Assembly: GCA_015499995.1 (NCBI GenBank)
Contig: JADNRV010000608.1
Coordinates: forward strand, 1-22,294
Source of the DNA: Flammula alnicola
Taxonomy: Eukaryota; Basidiomycota; Agaricomycetes; Agaricales; Strophariaceae
Direction: 5' to 3'
Length of the DNA: 22,294 nucleotides
Shown: positions 1 to 11,885 of the stretch, in pieces
Numbering within the stretch: position 1 is the stretch's first letter
Layout of the letters: each line of letters starts with the position of its first letter
The notes under the pieces: model-generated
Databases searched by the model: none
The model's input: the letters and a program-made list of their open reading frames with translations, nothing else
Told to the model about the DNA's origin: nothing
Program-made: the position numbers and the translations under genes

Positions 1-726
1 ATAAGCACGGCAAGTTCGCCGACAATGTTACGAGGTCATTTACAGCTCAGATATTGAGTGGACTCGAGTATCTCCATTCGAAGGGCATCCTTCATCGAGT
101 ACGTCGACTTCACTCGTTTTATTGTTTCTTTTGAACATGCTTGTTAACAAAATGGTTTAGGATCTGAAAGCCGACAACATTCTGGTCGAAATGTCAGGAA
201 CATGCAAAATCTCAGATTTCGGAATCTCAAAACGAACGGAAGACTTGGCTGGTGGTGCTTTCACGGCTATGCAAGGCACTGTATTTTGGATGGCCCGGAG
301 GTTATCAACACCCAGAAGAAGGGCTATAATTTCAAGATTGATATTTGGAGCGTTGGATGCGTTGTCTTGGAGATGTGGGCTGGCATGAGGCCTTGGATAG
401 GTGAAGAGATGGTCGCAGTCATGTTCAAGGTATGATTCCAGTTCTTAAAGCAAGAATTCTGTGGTTTCTCATCCTTGCCTGTTACTTCTAGCTCTACCAA
501 TCCAAACAACCGCCACCTGTGCCCGAAGACATTGTTCTCTCGGAGGAAGCAGACGACTTCAGACGAAAATGTTTTGCCATGTGCGTGTTTGCCTGACTTT
601 TTCTCTCTCTTCATTGTCCTGACCGTAATCCGCCAGAAACCCGAAGAGCGACCAAGTGCCGCTGAACTGCGAAAACACCCCTATCTCATACTCCCACCTG
701 GCTGGGTATTCACCGGATTTACATAA
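1..726 (+). CDS. BCK1: MAPKKK of the Bck1 type, C-terminal part of kinase domain (5' truncated, one frameshift)
   Basis: Serine/threonine kinase that in fungi feeds the cell-wall-integrity MAPK cascade downstream of protein kinase C. Exons read 1-98, 161-429, 492-584 and 637-726; the introns begin GT and end AG (99-160, 430-491, 585-636). Visible kinase motifs: HRDLKADNIL (catalytic loop, split by the first intron after HR), ISDFGISK (DFG), GTVFWMA then PEV (APE region), DIWSVGCVVLEMWAG (subdomain IX) and a closing PEERPSAAEL...HPY. The phrases GTVFWMAPE, KIDIWSVGCVVLEMWAG and RPW are typical of Bck1 rather than Ste11. The protein ends soon after the kinase domain (WVFTGFT, stop 724-726), so the regulatory N-terminus lies outside the window. 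The frame breaks at the APE motif: the run CCC at 293-295 should hold one more C for A-P-E to be read. Family assignment is firm; Bck1 versus a sister MAPKKK is less certain. Confidence 0.85.
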
Positions 727-1336
727 GAACGATCTACTTTTCTAACACATCTTACTCATTGTCGCTGGTATCTGTACGTCTCTCATGCTTTCTCTTTCTT
801 TTCTTCCTCCATCACCATTTTCACAAGAATCATTTCTCACCATCCACTTGTTTCACTACCATCTTTCCCTTCTTCTACTCGTACTACTGTCACAACTCAC
901 AGTTCCACTATCTCTGTCTCCATACTCTGCGTCATTTAAAGTTGAAACGTACGATACCCTGTGTAGCAATTTAATTCCTTAATGACTTTCATAGCGTCAT
1001 ATTACTCTCATCATGGACTCACTTTTGAGGCTACAATTACTCTTCATCTGCGTGCCTGGTACATCCAGAAATAATTGAAGGAGCCAGCGAGAATTTTATA
1101 TCCGACTCTTTGAATTTTGAGAAGCAACCTGCATCGGGAGAAAAGGGTGACATTTGTGTGAAGAATGGCAAAGAAACTGAATCAAAACTGTCTTCTGGGT
1201 TCTACCGCATGACAGAACAGATGCTTTAACGCCGCTGATAGCGTCACCATACCCGTCGAGTGTCTATAAATCGGCTTTTGGTTTGAATTTATAACGGCCT
1301 TTGTCAATCCAACGTTAATCTGACGACGAAAACTCC
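727..1336. other. Intergenic, 3' flank of the MAPKKK gene
   Basis: No convincing gene. The first 250 bases are pyrimidine-rich and AT-rich, as expected of a fungal 3' UTR and downstream region. The open frames here are low-complexity Ser/Leu/Phe/His translations of a CT-rich strand without splice signals or motifs. Confidence 0.6.
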
Positions 1337-1342
1337 AAAAAA
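1337..1342 (-). terminator. RNA polymerase III terminator of tRNA-Thr
   Basis: Six A residues on the + strand give T6 on the transcribed - strand immediately after the tRNA 3' end. A T run of four or more is the usual Pol III stop signal, and this one supports the tRNA being a real transcription unit. Confidence 0.8.
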
Positions 1343-1414
1343 TTCCCGCTAGCCGATTTGAACGACTGACCTCGTCATTACTAGTGACGCGCTCTACCGC
1401 TGAGCTAAGAGGGA
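1343..1414 (-). tRNA. tRNA-Thr (anticodon AGT)
   Basis: A 72-nt cloverleaf folds on the - strand without an intron. D arm GCTC/GAGC with loop AGCGGTA, anticodon stem CGTCA/TGACG (five pairs) with loop CTAGTAA giving anticodon AGT, variable loop AGGTC, T arm AGTCG/CGGCT with loop TTCAAAT, and discriminator A. The acceptor stem TCCCTCT/AGCGGGA pairs at six of seven positions; the fifth pair is a T-C mismatch. Internal A and B boxes are intact and a T6 terminator follows directly. The mismatch could be a real variant or a base error. Confidence 0.88.
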
Positions 1415-1856
1415 CTTCACAGTTACTTGCAAGGAGACAATAGGTCGAGAGGCAGCGTGGAATTTCAACTTGAACGGAACAACCTTGAAACAAGCGCATG
1501 GCTACCATCGATCAAACCAAATTTAGGAATTGCTCAATAATTCAACTTCAACTTCAAGGAAGTATACTAACATTTCAGCCAAATAAATCTATAAAAGTTG
1601 ATATGGATTAAACTCACACAGGACTTGAAGCAAGCGACTTCATCTCCTTCATCCAACCGTTTATGATCCTCTATATTGTTACTACCCACTCCCCCATCAT
1701 TCGGCGCCTTTTTTCATCCCTCTGAGTTTCAGGAGCTCGCCTACAGCTCTTCGAGCAGGTTAGATATTCCACAAAGACCAAGATAAGGATGGTTCATTGA
1801 CTATCAAGATAAGTGAAATGACAAGTTATTTGGTTCCTGCAATTATTGGTGCAAGT
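1415..1856. other. Intergenic between tRNA-Thr and the small unknown gene
   Basis: No coding region that I can support. The stretch is AT-rich with repeated short motifs such as TTCAACTTCAA near 1541-1557, and holds the upstream region of tRNA-Thr and the 3' flank of the - strand gene that follows. Confidence 0.5.
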
Positions 1857-2491
1857 TCATTGCATGTTATCCCAGTACCTTCCTACCCCGAAAATCGCTC
1901 TACTAATCCAAGGCTTAGACATGCACTGCGGAGTCTCTTAGCGACTAAACTTGAGTGATTTGAAAAGCAAGCACTCACAGCGGCGCACCCATAGGTCGAG
2001 CTGTACGCCTTTCCGCCGATATGCTCAAAATTCTCGCCGCCGTACATCTCCACCTCGCCGCAGTAGTAGCACGAGTGGGCGAGCTCATCTTCAGAGAGGA
2101 GCAACTCCACCTTTTTAACCTTTATCGCCTCGCCCTCCGAATAACGGTCTGTTGCTCCGCTCGGCGCGGACATGCGTCGCGTAAGACCACACAGCTTGAT
2201 AATGGGCCGTGGCTCAGCGTTGAGTAGTGCAGTGAGAATGCCAGGATTCTGATGAGGAATGAACTCTAAACGATCCGAGCTGCAGTCTAGCCAGATATAC
2301 GGTCGGCGGTCGATGGACTGAGGGAGGGGTGTCAAAGATTGCGGAGTAGAGACATTTAGGTGGCTGGTCTCGCGGTAAGGAGCGAGGCCGTATCGTCTGG
2401 AGAGGACGAGGAAGTACTGATTTCCGTTTCTTCGCGCGATGGCGAACTCGAAGGAGCCATTCATGAGATTCTGATGGGCGAAAACGAACAT
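1857..2491 (-). CDS. Unknown small protein with a CxxC...CxxC zinc-binding-like motif
   Basis: I do not recognise the family. Exon 1 (1979-2491) encodes 171 residues from an ATG at 2491. An intron at 1926-1978 (53 nt, GTGAGT donor, CCGCAG acceptor) leads to a 69-nt exon 2 ending in TGA at 1857. Unspliced reading would run to 1883 and give a slightly longer protein. The spliced product has 193 residues and joins CYYC (about residue 142) to CAAC across the exon junction, about 25 residues apart. That is a plausible four-cysteine zinc site, and it argues for this splice choice. The N-terminal part (FAIARRNGNQYFLVLSRRYG) is neither a signal peptide nor a membrane segment. A TATA-like element lies about 30 bp upstream. 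It is transcribed in the same direction as the PARG gene, 165 bp downstream of its stop. Confidence 0.55.
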
Positions 2492-2520
2492 GATTAGAAC
2501 GGTGGGCGTCGTTGATCTGC

Positions 2521-2529
2521 CTTTAAATA
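2521..2529 (-). promoter_or_regulatory. TATA-like box upstream of the small unknown gene
   Basis: On the - strand this reads TATTTAAAG, about 30 bp before the ATG at 2491. Its position and sequence fit a TATA element with a very short 5' leader. It is a match by eye only. Confidence 0.35.
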
Positions 2530-2656
2530 CTGCTACCGCAGTCGGTACACGTTGACGAGATGGGCGCTGCCAAATTGATTGAAATTGGATTGTAATCGTA
2601 CAAGATTTTCACGGGCAGTCTAGCTATGTGAGGAATGTCCAAATTCAAACAACGAT

Positions 2657-4145
2657 TTACACGTACAAAGAGGACTCTTCACCACAACATGGACCGATCG
2701 AGCAGAGTTTCAAGAAATTGTCGCGCTGGAAGTTAGTAAGGGGAATAATTCCATGATCCAACCCGTCACAGCAGTTCATGATATCTTCCGAGCACAGTCG
2801 CCGCATAACATCTGCTACGGTCATGAGTCTACATTTCTGCTTCAAGTGTTGTAGAATCGAAACGACAGTCAGGGGCCCCTCCGATCCCTCCATTCTCTCA
2901 CCAACTTCGTAAGCCCGATCTTCGTCGACAGACAAGTGCAGTACAATACCCGCACGAGCTGCAGCCATCGTCAAAATAAGGCTTTTAACAATCGGATCGC
3001 CACCGAAGGTTCCTGCGCCCCACAAGGGGGACGAAATCTTCTCGATCTTTAGATGGGCGAGAGCTAAGAAGCCGGTGTAAGCTTTGTGTAGATCTCGTAG
3101 GAGGTATTTAGGATGGAGATCGGTAAGAGTCGTAGAAGACTGAGATGATATGTCGAGCTCAGAAGCGTCGAGGAACAGGAATGTATGAGCAGATATGGTG
3201 AATGTCCCCAATGAACGGGCTTCTCGGCCCTGCCCTCTCCAATGCGATATTGGGACATGACCGTGTGCTAAAAGGGCTGCTTGAGAGGATACAGGAGGCG
3301 ATATAAGAAGGGCTCCCAATAACAGGAGTGGTGGGCAGGCACCGGTCACCAGCTCTTCCTGAGTACAAGATGCACCGAAGCCAGGGGATTGATTTGAGGC
3401 TACAAGGGTGCATGGAACAGAGTGATGCGGAAAAGAAACCGTTCTAGTCGAAGTGGGCTCGATGACAAGGTGGTCAAAGACAAGATGGCTCGTGGAACCC
3501 ATCCATACTGTCAATTCTTCTTCAGGACCCTTTGAAGGATTGGTGTAATATTGATAGGTCATTCGCGTGGTGTCATCCAAGGGCATGCTGAAGTAGTCAA
3601 ATAGGAATGAAAGGTAGCCCGAGACGGCGCTTTCAAGAGGTTGGGGTTCCGAATACCAGCATACGAAGGTACAACCCCATGTATTACCTTTGGGTTGTTT
3701 GAGAGTGTTAAGAATTTGGTGCGCAAGTAAGCATTTTATTTGAGTCATTGACAGTTGGAGTTCCGGGTGTCGTGCATCGAGATAGGGTATCATATGTGTT
3801 GGGAATAGAGTAGGAAGAAGCAATGCTGCATCGAGAATGCCATTCAGCACCGATAGAGCAGTTGACGAGTGCTGATCTGGGTACTTTTCCTGCATAAAAC
3901 GAGAGAGATACTGCGTGTTGAGATGGCCATCCATGTGTATCGAATATGAGAGGTCTTCAATGAGATGGGAGAGTTGGAGAAGACTGTTGGCCGAGGTCGT
4001 TTTGGTGCGAAAAGAATGGATAGAAGCAACCATAATGCATAATTGCCCAAATGGAGGGATTTTCATCATCGCAGATGCCTAAAGGATCAAGACAGAGTAG
4101 GGATGGATGTGAAGGAAGAAGATAGTACTCATCGAGATCCTCCAT
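2657..4145 (-). CDS. PARG: Poly(ADP-ribose) glycohydrolase, fungal type (one frameshift near the N-terminus)
   Basis: Hydrolyses poly(ADP-ribose) chains made during DNA damage responses. A single 470-residue frame (2657-4069) carries the PARG core. GFGASCTQEEL is the catalytic loop with the QEE dyad, in the fungal arrangement where animal enzymes have GGG further upstream. Near the C-terminus, WGAGTFGGD followed by K-L-AAARAG matches the conserved WGxGxFGGD substrate-binding segment. STSHLVFDHLVIEP precedes the catalytic loop. The family's N-terminus (LPSHPSLLCLDPLG, then a W about 18 residues on) is encoded from ATG 4145 in the neighbouring frame. The two frames meet near 4030-4050 without a good intron, so I infer one extra base, perhaps in GGG at 4045-4047. 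That gives about 495 residues. A 76-nt intron with a weak GTTGCT donor is the alternative, but it would remove conserved-looking sequence. Divergent from MCM5. Confidence 0.82.
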
Positions 4146-4337
4146 GCTACAAAAAGTAGCCTTTGATTTGGCTTTGATTTGAATCAGAAAGTTGCAGGTA
4201 ATCTTCAGTTTGACGCGAACGTGCCTGCCCTAAAGCTCGTTATACCGTGGAAAGTCATCCATTTGCTCTTCAACCTCTCGACAAACTCTCACCAGCTACA
4301 CGCTCTTCTTCCAGATACCCTTCTTTCTTCTGTCAGG
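4146..4337. promoter_or_regulatory. Shared divergent promoter region, PARG / MCM5
   Basis: Only 192 bp separate the PARG start codon (- strand) from the MCM5 start codon (+ strand), so both promoters and 5' leaders must share this stretch. It contains TGACGCGAAC at 4211-4220, an ACGCG core like the MCB elements that drive G1/S genes in fungi, although the full ACGCGT is absent. The part nearest MCM5 is pyrimidine-rich (CTCTTCAACCTC, CTTCTTCC). Confidence 0.5.
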
Positions 4338-7209
<2,872 letters not shown>

Positions 7210-7399
7210 GTTGTAATTGAGAGTCGTGCTATCCTGCTGTTCGCTTCCACGTATTGTATTTATTGAAATCTCATGTACTTATTAGCATTCTGGACGATCG
7301 ATTTGTACGTATGGATAGAAAACGCGAAGGAAATTACTTCACGAGAACGAGATTTACCTGTGATGAGGTCGAGTTTATACATTTTATACATAAAACATC

Positions 7400-7502
7400 G
7401 CCCGCCTAGCTCAATCGGATAGAGCGTCAGACTTTTACGAAGGTCCGGGTGATCGGTCACTTAGTGATCTGAAGGCTGCGAGTTCGACCCTCGCGGTGGG
7501 CT
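7400..7502 (+). tRNA. tRNA-Lys (anticodon TTT) with a 29-nt intron
   Basis: Acceptor GCCCGCC/GGTGGGC pairs fully with one G-T. D arm GCTC/GAGC, anticodon stem TCAGA/TCTGA, anticodon loop CTTTTA plus A with anticodon TTT at 7434-7436, variable AGGCT, T arm GCGAG/CTCGC with loop TTCGACC, discriminator T. A 29-nt intron (7438-7466) sits one base 3' of the anticodon, the canonical position, and yeast tRNA-Lys(UUU) also carries an intron there. A T5 run follows within 15 bases. Confidence 0.93.
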
Positions 7503-7512
7503 AATGTGTTAC

Positions 7513-7517
7513 TTTTT
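7513..7517 (+). terminator. RNA polymerase III terminator of tRNA-Lys
   Basis: Five T residues 11 bases after the tRNA-Lys 3' end, the expected Pol III termination signal. Confidence 0.7.
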
Positions 7518-7795
7518 GACAATATTGTGTCGAAAGAAATACCTTGTGTTAGCCCCAGCAATCCTGTTCTGTTTTACTCTAATTATCAGCGTGTCCTAAA
7601 CGACGTTGATCTGGTGCTATTAGTATTAATTAATTCAGGTGGAGAGTCACATGGGTGCCTTTAGGAAAGTCATTCACATTAGGCGCGGCGACAAACATTA
7701 CCGTTGACTTGCTCTTCCGACTTGCTCTTCTGAGTCGTTATTGTGTACCACACCCTCGTGTACCAGCTGTACTTTCCTTTGCTTTGGCCACTCAC

Positions 7796-9198
7796 ATGAG
7801 CGCGATGGATACCGACGAGATTTCCGTGGTTCTACCTCCCACAACTACATCTGGCTTGGCACTTTCACTGTAAGAACGATTCTCTTGAACTCGAAGCTTC
7901 ATGTGTTCAGTCTCTAAATCAGCCATCCCCTACCGATCTTGAACATATCAGATCATTGGACGAGATCGAAACTTCAAAAGAACTCTCTGGATCCCTTTGG
8001 TTCGTCTCCCTTTTATCGATTAATATCTCATATCTGACATCCTGCAGTGCTGGGCGCTCTTCTTGGAACACAAAATGGGCGCGACGTAGAGATTGTAAAC
8101 ACCTTTGAACTCGCGGTGGTTGGCGAAGATAATGAGTTGGTGGACCACGAATTTCTTGTCTCGCGACGCGACCAATGTATGCCCTGTTCATCTAAGACCT
8201 TTGATTCCAGAAGGCGCTGATATTCTTCTCAGACAAACAAGTGTTTCCGTCGCTAGAGTTCATTGGATGGTATACCATTACACCCAAGCCCACGGCGCAA
8301 CACATTGCCCTCCACGAACAAGTGGGTCAGAAGTTGGAATCCGAATTCAATGTCTTACTGACTCATATCTAGTTCACAGGATATTGTTCTACCCCGCTTT
8401 TACTCATCCTACAGCCGAGTCTTGCTCTGGTCTCCAGCACTGATGTCAATGCCCAGACACTCCCATTTAAAGCATACGAACCGACGATCGAACTTAGAGA
8501 CCGTAAATCACGTTCGGTATATATCGAAGTGCCCTACAACGTAGAAACAGGAGAGGCAGAACGTATTGCCGTAGATTGGACAGCGAGGGGAGGAGGTAGC
8601 GGGACAAGCTGTAAGCTAAAAGTCTACTATTTGAAAGCCTACCTTGACGATTCTCTTTTTAGTGGAATCACATTTGCAAACTCAAAGATCGGCTGTGAAG
8701 ATGTTGCACGAGCGCATTCTCATACTCATCAAATATGTAACCGATGTAATTGCAGGTATGTACTACATGGTATACTCTGTCGTGCCTCATAACCTACATT
8801 TCTTCTAGGCACTGCGCGTTCAGATCATACTATTCTGCGGTCCTTGGTTGCCCTTCTCGCGTCTTTACCCGCATCAGAGAACAAGCATTTTAGGGAAGAG
8901 TTTGACACCGTAAGTTCCTTGCTCAGTTTATTTCACGATCACCATCTGATTGTTCTCGACGGCGGACAGGAATACGAAGACGTTCAATTGACCGCTTTCC
9001 TCTCTTCTCTCACAAAATCGACAAACATTCTAAATGACGTGAGCGGTTTCTATTTACCATTGCCATAGAACGATCTAAATTTTCTTGCAGCTTGTCGACA
9101 AACACATCGTGTTGACTTCTGGAAAAGATGAGAGAGGAGGACCTCGTAGAAGAATGGGAAGACAGGGTGGCCCTGGTGAATGGGACCGTTTCCACTGA
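7796..9198 (+). CDS. CSN6: COP9 signalosome subunit 6 (MPN-domain scaffold subunit)
   Basis: Non-catalytic MPN partner of CSN5 in the complex that removes Nedd8 from cullin-RING ubiquitin ligases. Nine exons: 7796-7869, 7923-7999, 8048-8176, 8233-8321, 8373-8610, 8663-8755, 8809-8909, 8970-9038 and 9091-9198, with introns of 48-60 nt and consistent phases. The product has 325 residues, like human CSN6 (327). Matches in order: LHPLPILNISDHWTR, VLGALLGTQNGRDVEIVNTF, KQVFPSLEFIGWYT, LPFKAYEP, EAERIAVDW, AVKMLHERI. As in the family, the JAMM metal-binding motif (HxHxxD type) of catalytic MPN proteins is absent. The tail is Arg/Gly-rich (GGPRRRMGRQGGPGEWDRFH). The second exon must start at 7923 after AAATCAG; the nearer TTCAG would hit a stop. 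It lies 294 bp after tRNA-Lys and its 3' end faces the Ste20-like kinase. Confidence 0.94.
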
Positions 9199-9537
9199 TC
9201 GCTTTCTTCTCTGCTTTCCAGCTGCTCTGTACATCATGCTCTCAAGAATGTCGTCGCTTGTACCCTTATCCAACACTTGCATCAATGACATACATATTCG
9301 TCCTGCAGTCGAATCATAATGAATTAGATGGGGCCACTAGCCGTGATAATACATGGTATATATAATGATAACATCATGCGAGAGGATATCGTCCGTACAA
9401 GATACAATGCAAAGAACACATGCAGATAAATAAATAGATGATGATGACTACCAGTAAAGCATGTTATACAACAACAAAGTCTTTCACATATCGCGAAAGT
9501 GGAATGAGTGGGGATAGATAGAAATCAGGCAAAAGAT
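9199..9537. other. Intergenic between convergent genes (CSN6 and Ste20-like kinase)
   Basis: Holds the 3' flanks of two convergent genes. AT-rich, with TATATATAATGATAA near 9357 and AATAAATAAATAG near 9427 that could serve polyadenylation. No gene that I can support. Confidence 0.5.
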
Positions 9538-11885
9538 CTATTTTCCTTTCTCAGACGCTACATCACAATCCACGTCAATTGAGATTTTGGCTTTCTGAAA
9601 GCAGAGAAAAAAAACGTACGCATGGCAGGTGATCGACTGGATCCTCGAGACAAGAGCCCTTTACTGGCGCTCGACAGCATACCAGACACTCTCCCTTTCT
9701 CTTTATCCTTTCGAGGCGAGCCTTCAAAATTGTCTCCCTGCAAGGTATCATTTCGAGACGATGCTGGTGACGGTGACGGCCGCTTGACGTTGGACTTGAG
9801 CTTATGCCAAAGGGTCGGTATTGCTGGAGAACCAGTAGCTCGTGGACCAGCACGAACTGTCGGCTCTGGCAAAACCGATTTCAAGCCAATCAACGTACGA
9901 TCACTATTGTGATCGGGTATGGCGCCGAGACGCTCCTTTCCTTGTCTTGAAGCGGTTGGTTCAGGAGTTGGGTCAGCAGCTTGCAATCTATGCGCAAGAT
10001 CCGAGGACCCAGTATACGATGACGGAGCAGACGTATCCGGCGGTGACGACACATGACTAGGGCCCACCTCCGAGCTAAGAATGCTGGACTGCGATGTAGT
10101 CGGAGACGACGACGTCAAGACCTCCTGCTCTGTGTCAGCTTCCTCGACGACGGAACCGTCTGACTCCTCGGTCAAAGGATCATTGTTAGCCGTCGCTACT
10201 GTGCTGCGATCCTCCTCCATTTCGAAGACGCCAGAAGTTCTCAACTCTTGATCCTCTGCGGAGACGAATTCCTCGAGCACGCGTCTCCTATAGACGCTTG
10301 TGGTAGGCGAATTGAGCGTCGTGGCGAAGTCCCAAGAGTCGATGGAGTTGGCCGACAGGAGTGCCGGAATGACGCGACGTTCTTGCCGTTGTGTGAGCGG
10401 AGGAAGGTCCTCTATCGACGCTAGTCAGTATTCAAGATATACTTTAGGAGGAGGATGTTATTACTTAGGATAGTGTTAATCAGGTAGGATTTCTTCTTCG
10501 CTGCTTTGAAGAAAGGGGTCTGTAGTAATTCCTCCGCTGTTGGACTTACAATAACCCTCAGATTAAAATTGAATATCGTGAAAAATACACGAACCGCTTT
10601 GCAGGATCTTTGACCAGACAGCTATCCACGACATCTTTAAATGCACGAGAGTATTTGTATACTCCTCCATCGCGATTCAATGTTGGAGGATCTTCTTGAA
10701 TACTAGGAAGAATACGGTTATTGTTGCATGCAATACAAGACAGCAAAAATGCTTACGTTCTAAGTAATACTCGCTGGGGCGACTCTCTGGATCTTGGAGG
10801 TCGCCCTTGTGTCAGCTCCAGCGCCGTAATGCCAAAACTCCAGATATCTGCTTTGGAATCGTATTGCTTGCCCTGAATAAGCTCAGGTGACATCCAACAG
10901 GGCTATTCAACGTATTAGACAAGGTAAATCACCGAAGAATGGGCCGCACCGTTCCAACGAAAGACTTGCGCTTTCCTATGCGAGGTTTAGGAGCCCCGTT
11001 GTCAAAGGCTACAGCCCGTTTTGCATTGTTGGTAGCAGATATTGAGGGCGCCACCTGAAAATCAGCGAGTGGAGGCTTGACTGTGACAGAACCCAGCTCT
11101 GTAGAAGTCGAAGATGAGTGGACATGAGACGTGTCTTCGGCGAGGTCGGCAGCTACTCCTAGATCCCCGAGTAACACCGTTCCGTCGTCGTCGATTAGCA
11201 GATTCGCGGCTTTGACGTCACGGTGGATGAAGCCATTTATGTGCAGATAGCTAGAACAGGCAAATTAATTAATTCAAGCGCCCTGGGATGAGGGGATAGG
11301 AGGACGAACTTGAGTCCTTTGAGAGCTTGCCGCAAAATACATCGCACTACGTCCTCTTCCATACCTCCTGGCCATCCGTAACGCATGACGTCTGCAGCGC
11401 TGCCTTTGTTCATTAGTCGAAGAGCAATATAAAGCTTGTGACCTTCCATCCATGATCCACGGACACGCAATACATTGGGGTGTTTTGAGAGTGACATGAG
11501 CGTTGTCTCTCTTTGCAGCAGTTGCAAAGACCGTGGCGGAAGAGAGTCGAGATCCAGCACCTTAAGGGCGCATGGGATGTCTTTCGAAGATGCCTTGTTA
11601 GGCGAAGAGTCCGTGAAGGATGGGTGGTACGTCGCGGCATAGACTATCGACGAGGCGCCGAACCCTATGGGTGCACCGATGGTATAATCCTCAGCGCGGT
11701 CACTGGTACAAGCCAAGAAAGCGTGAAAATAAAGTGGTAGACCTGAGGACGTGAGGAGCGCACCTATATAATTGCCATTCATCTGGCACCGCACCAATGA
11801 ACTGCTTTCCTCCATGTGGCATACTATCTTGGGCGCTGGCTGCTAGCCCGGTGCTCTGGATGGGCAAGTGGGTAGAAGATGTCAT
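9538..11885 (-). CDS. Ste20-family protein kinase, FRAY/OSR1/SPAK-like
   Basis: Serine/threonine kinase of the germinal-centre branch of Ste20 kinases. Exons on the - strand: 11764-11885, 11310-11702, 10950-11250, 10757-10902, 10595-10702, 10465-10544, 9620-10411 and a last exon 9538-9557, about 653 residues. Without the last 62-nt intron (9558-9619) the frame runs on to a stop at 9558, adding a tail translated from a T-run. Motifs: glycine loop GFGASSIVY, lysine strand CALKVLD, HRDVKAANLL, DLG in place of DFG, then a long activation segment rich in Ser/Thr, GTPCWMSPEL, DIWSFGITALELTQG, and IQEDPPTL with DPAKRPTAEELL. The C-terminal 280 residues are a Ser/Thr/Pro-rich acidic-to-basic tail without a domain I can name. 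The start ATG at 11885 is the first after an in-frame TAA. The acceptor at 10412 is chosen because it yields LKDLPPLTQRQERR, typical of fungal homologues. Confidence 0.92.

Noticed and set aside
324..614. 96-residue - strand open frame opposite the MAPKKK
   Set aside because: Antisense shadow of clear kinase exons; no start context or motif.
759..982. His/Phe/Leu-rich + strand frames after the MAPKKK
   Set aside because: Translation of CT-rich 3' flank, begins at a non-ATG codon, no homology recognised.
1182..1508. 108-residue - strand frame
   Set aside because: Runs through the tRNA-Thr gene, which explains the sequence better.
3064..3413. Shorter - strand frames inside PARG
   Set aside because: Out-of-frame shadows of the 470-residue PARG frame.
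9595..9619. 25-nt GTACGT...TTTCAG mini-intron in the Ste20-like kinase
   Set aside because: Too short for a spliceosomal intron; the same donor with the acceptor at 9558 makes a normal 62-nt intron.
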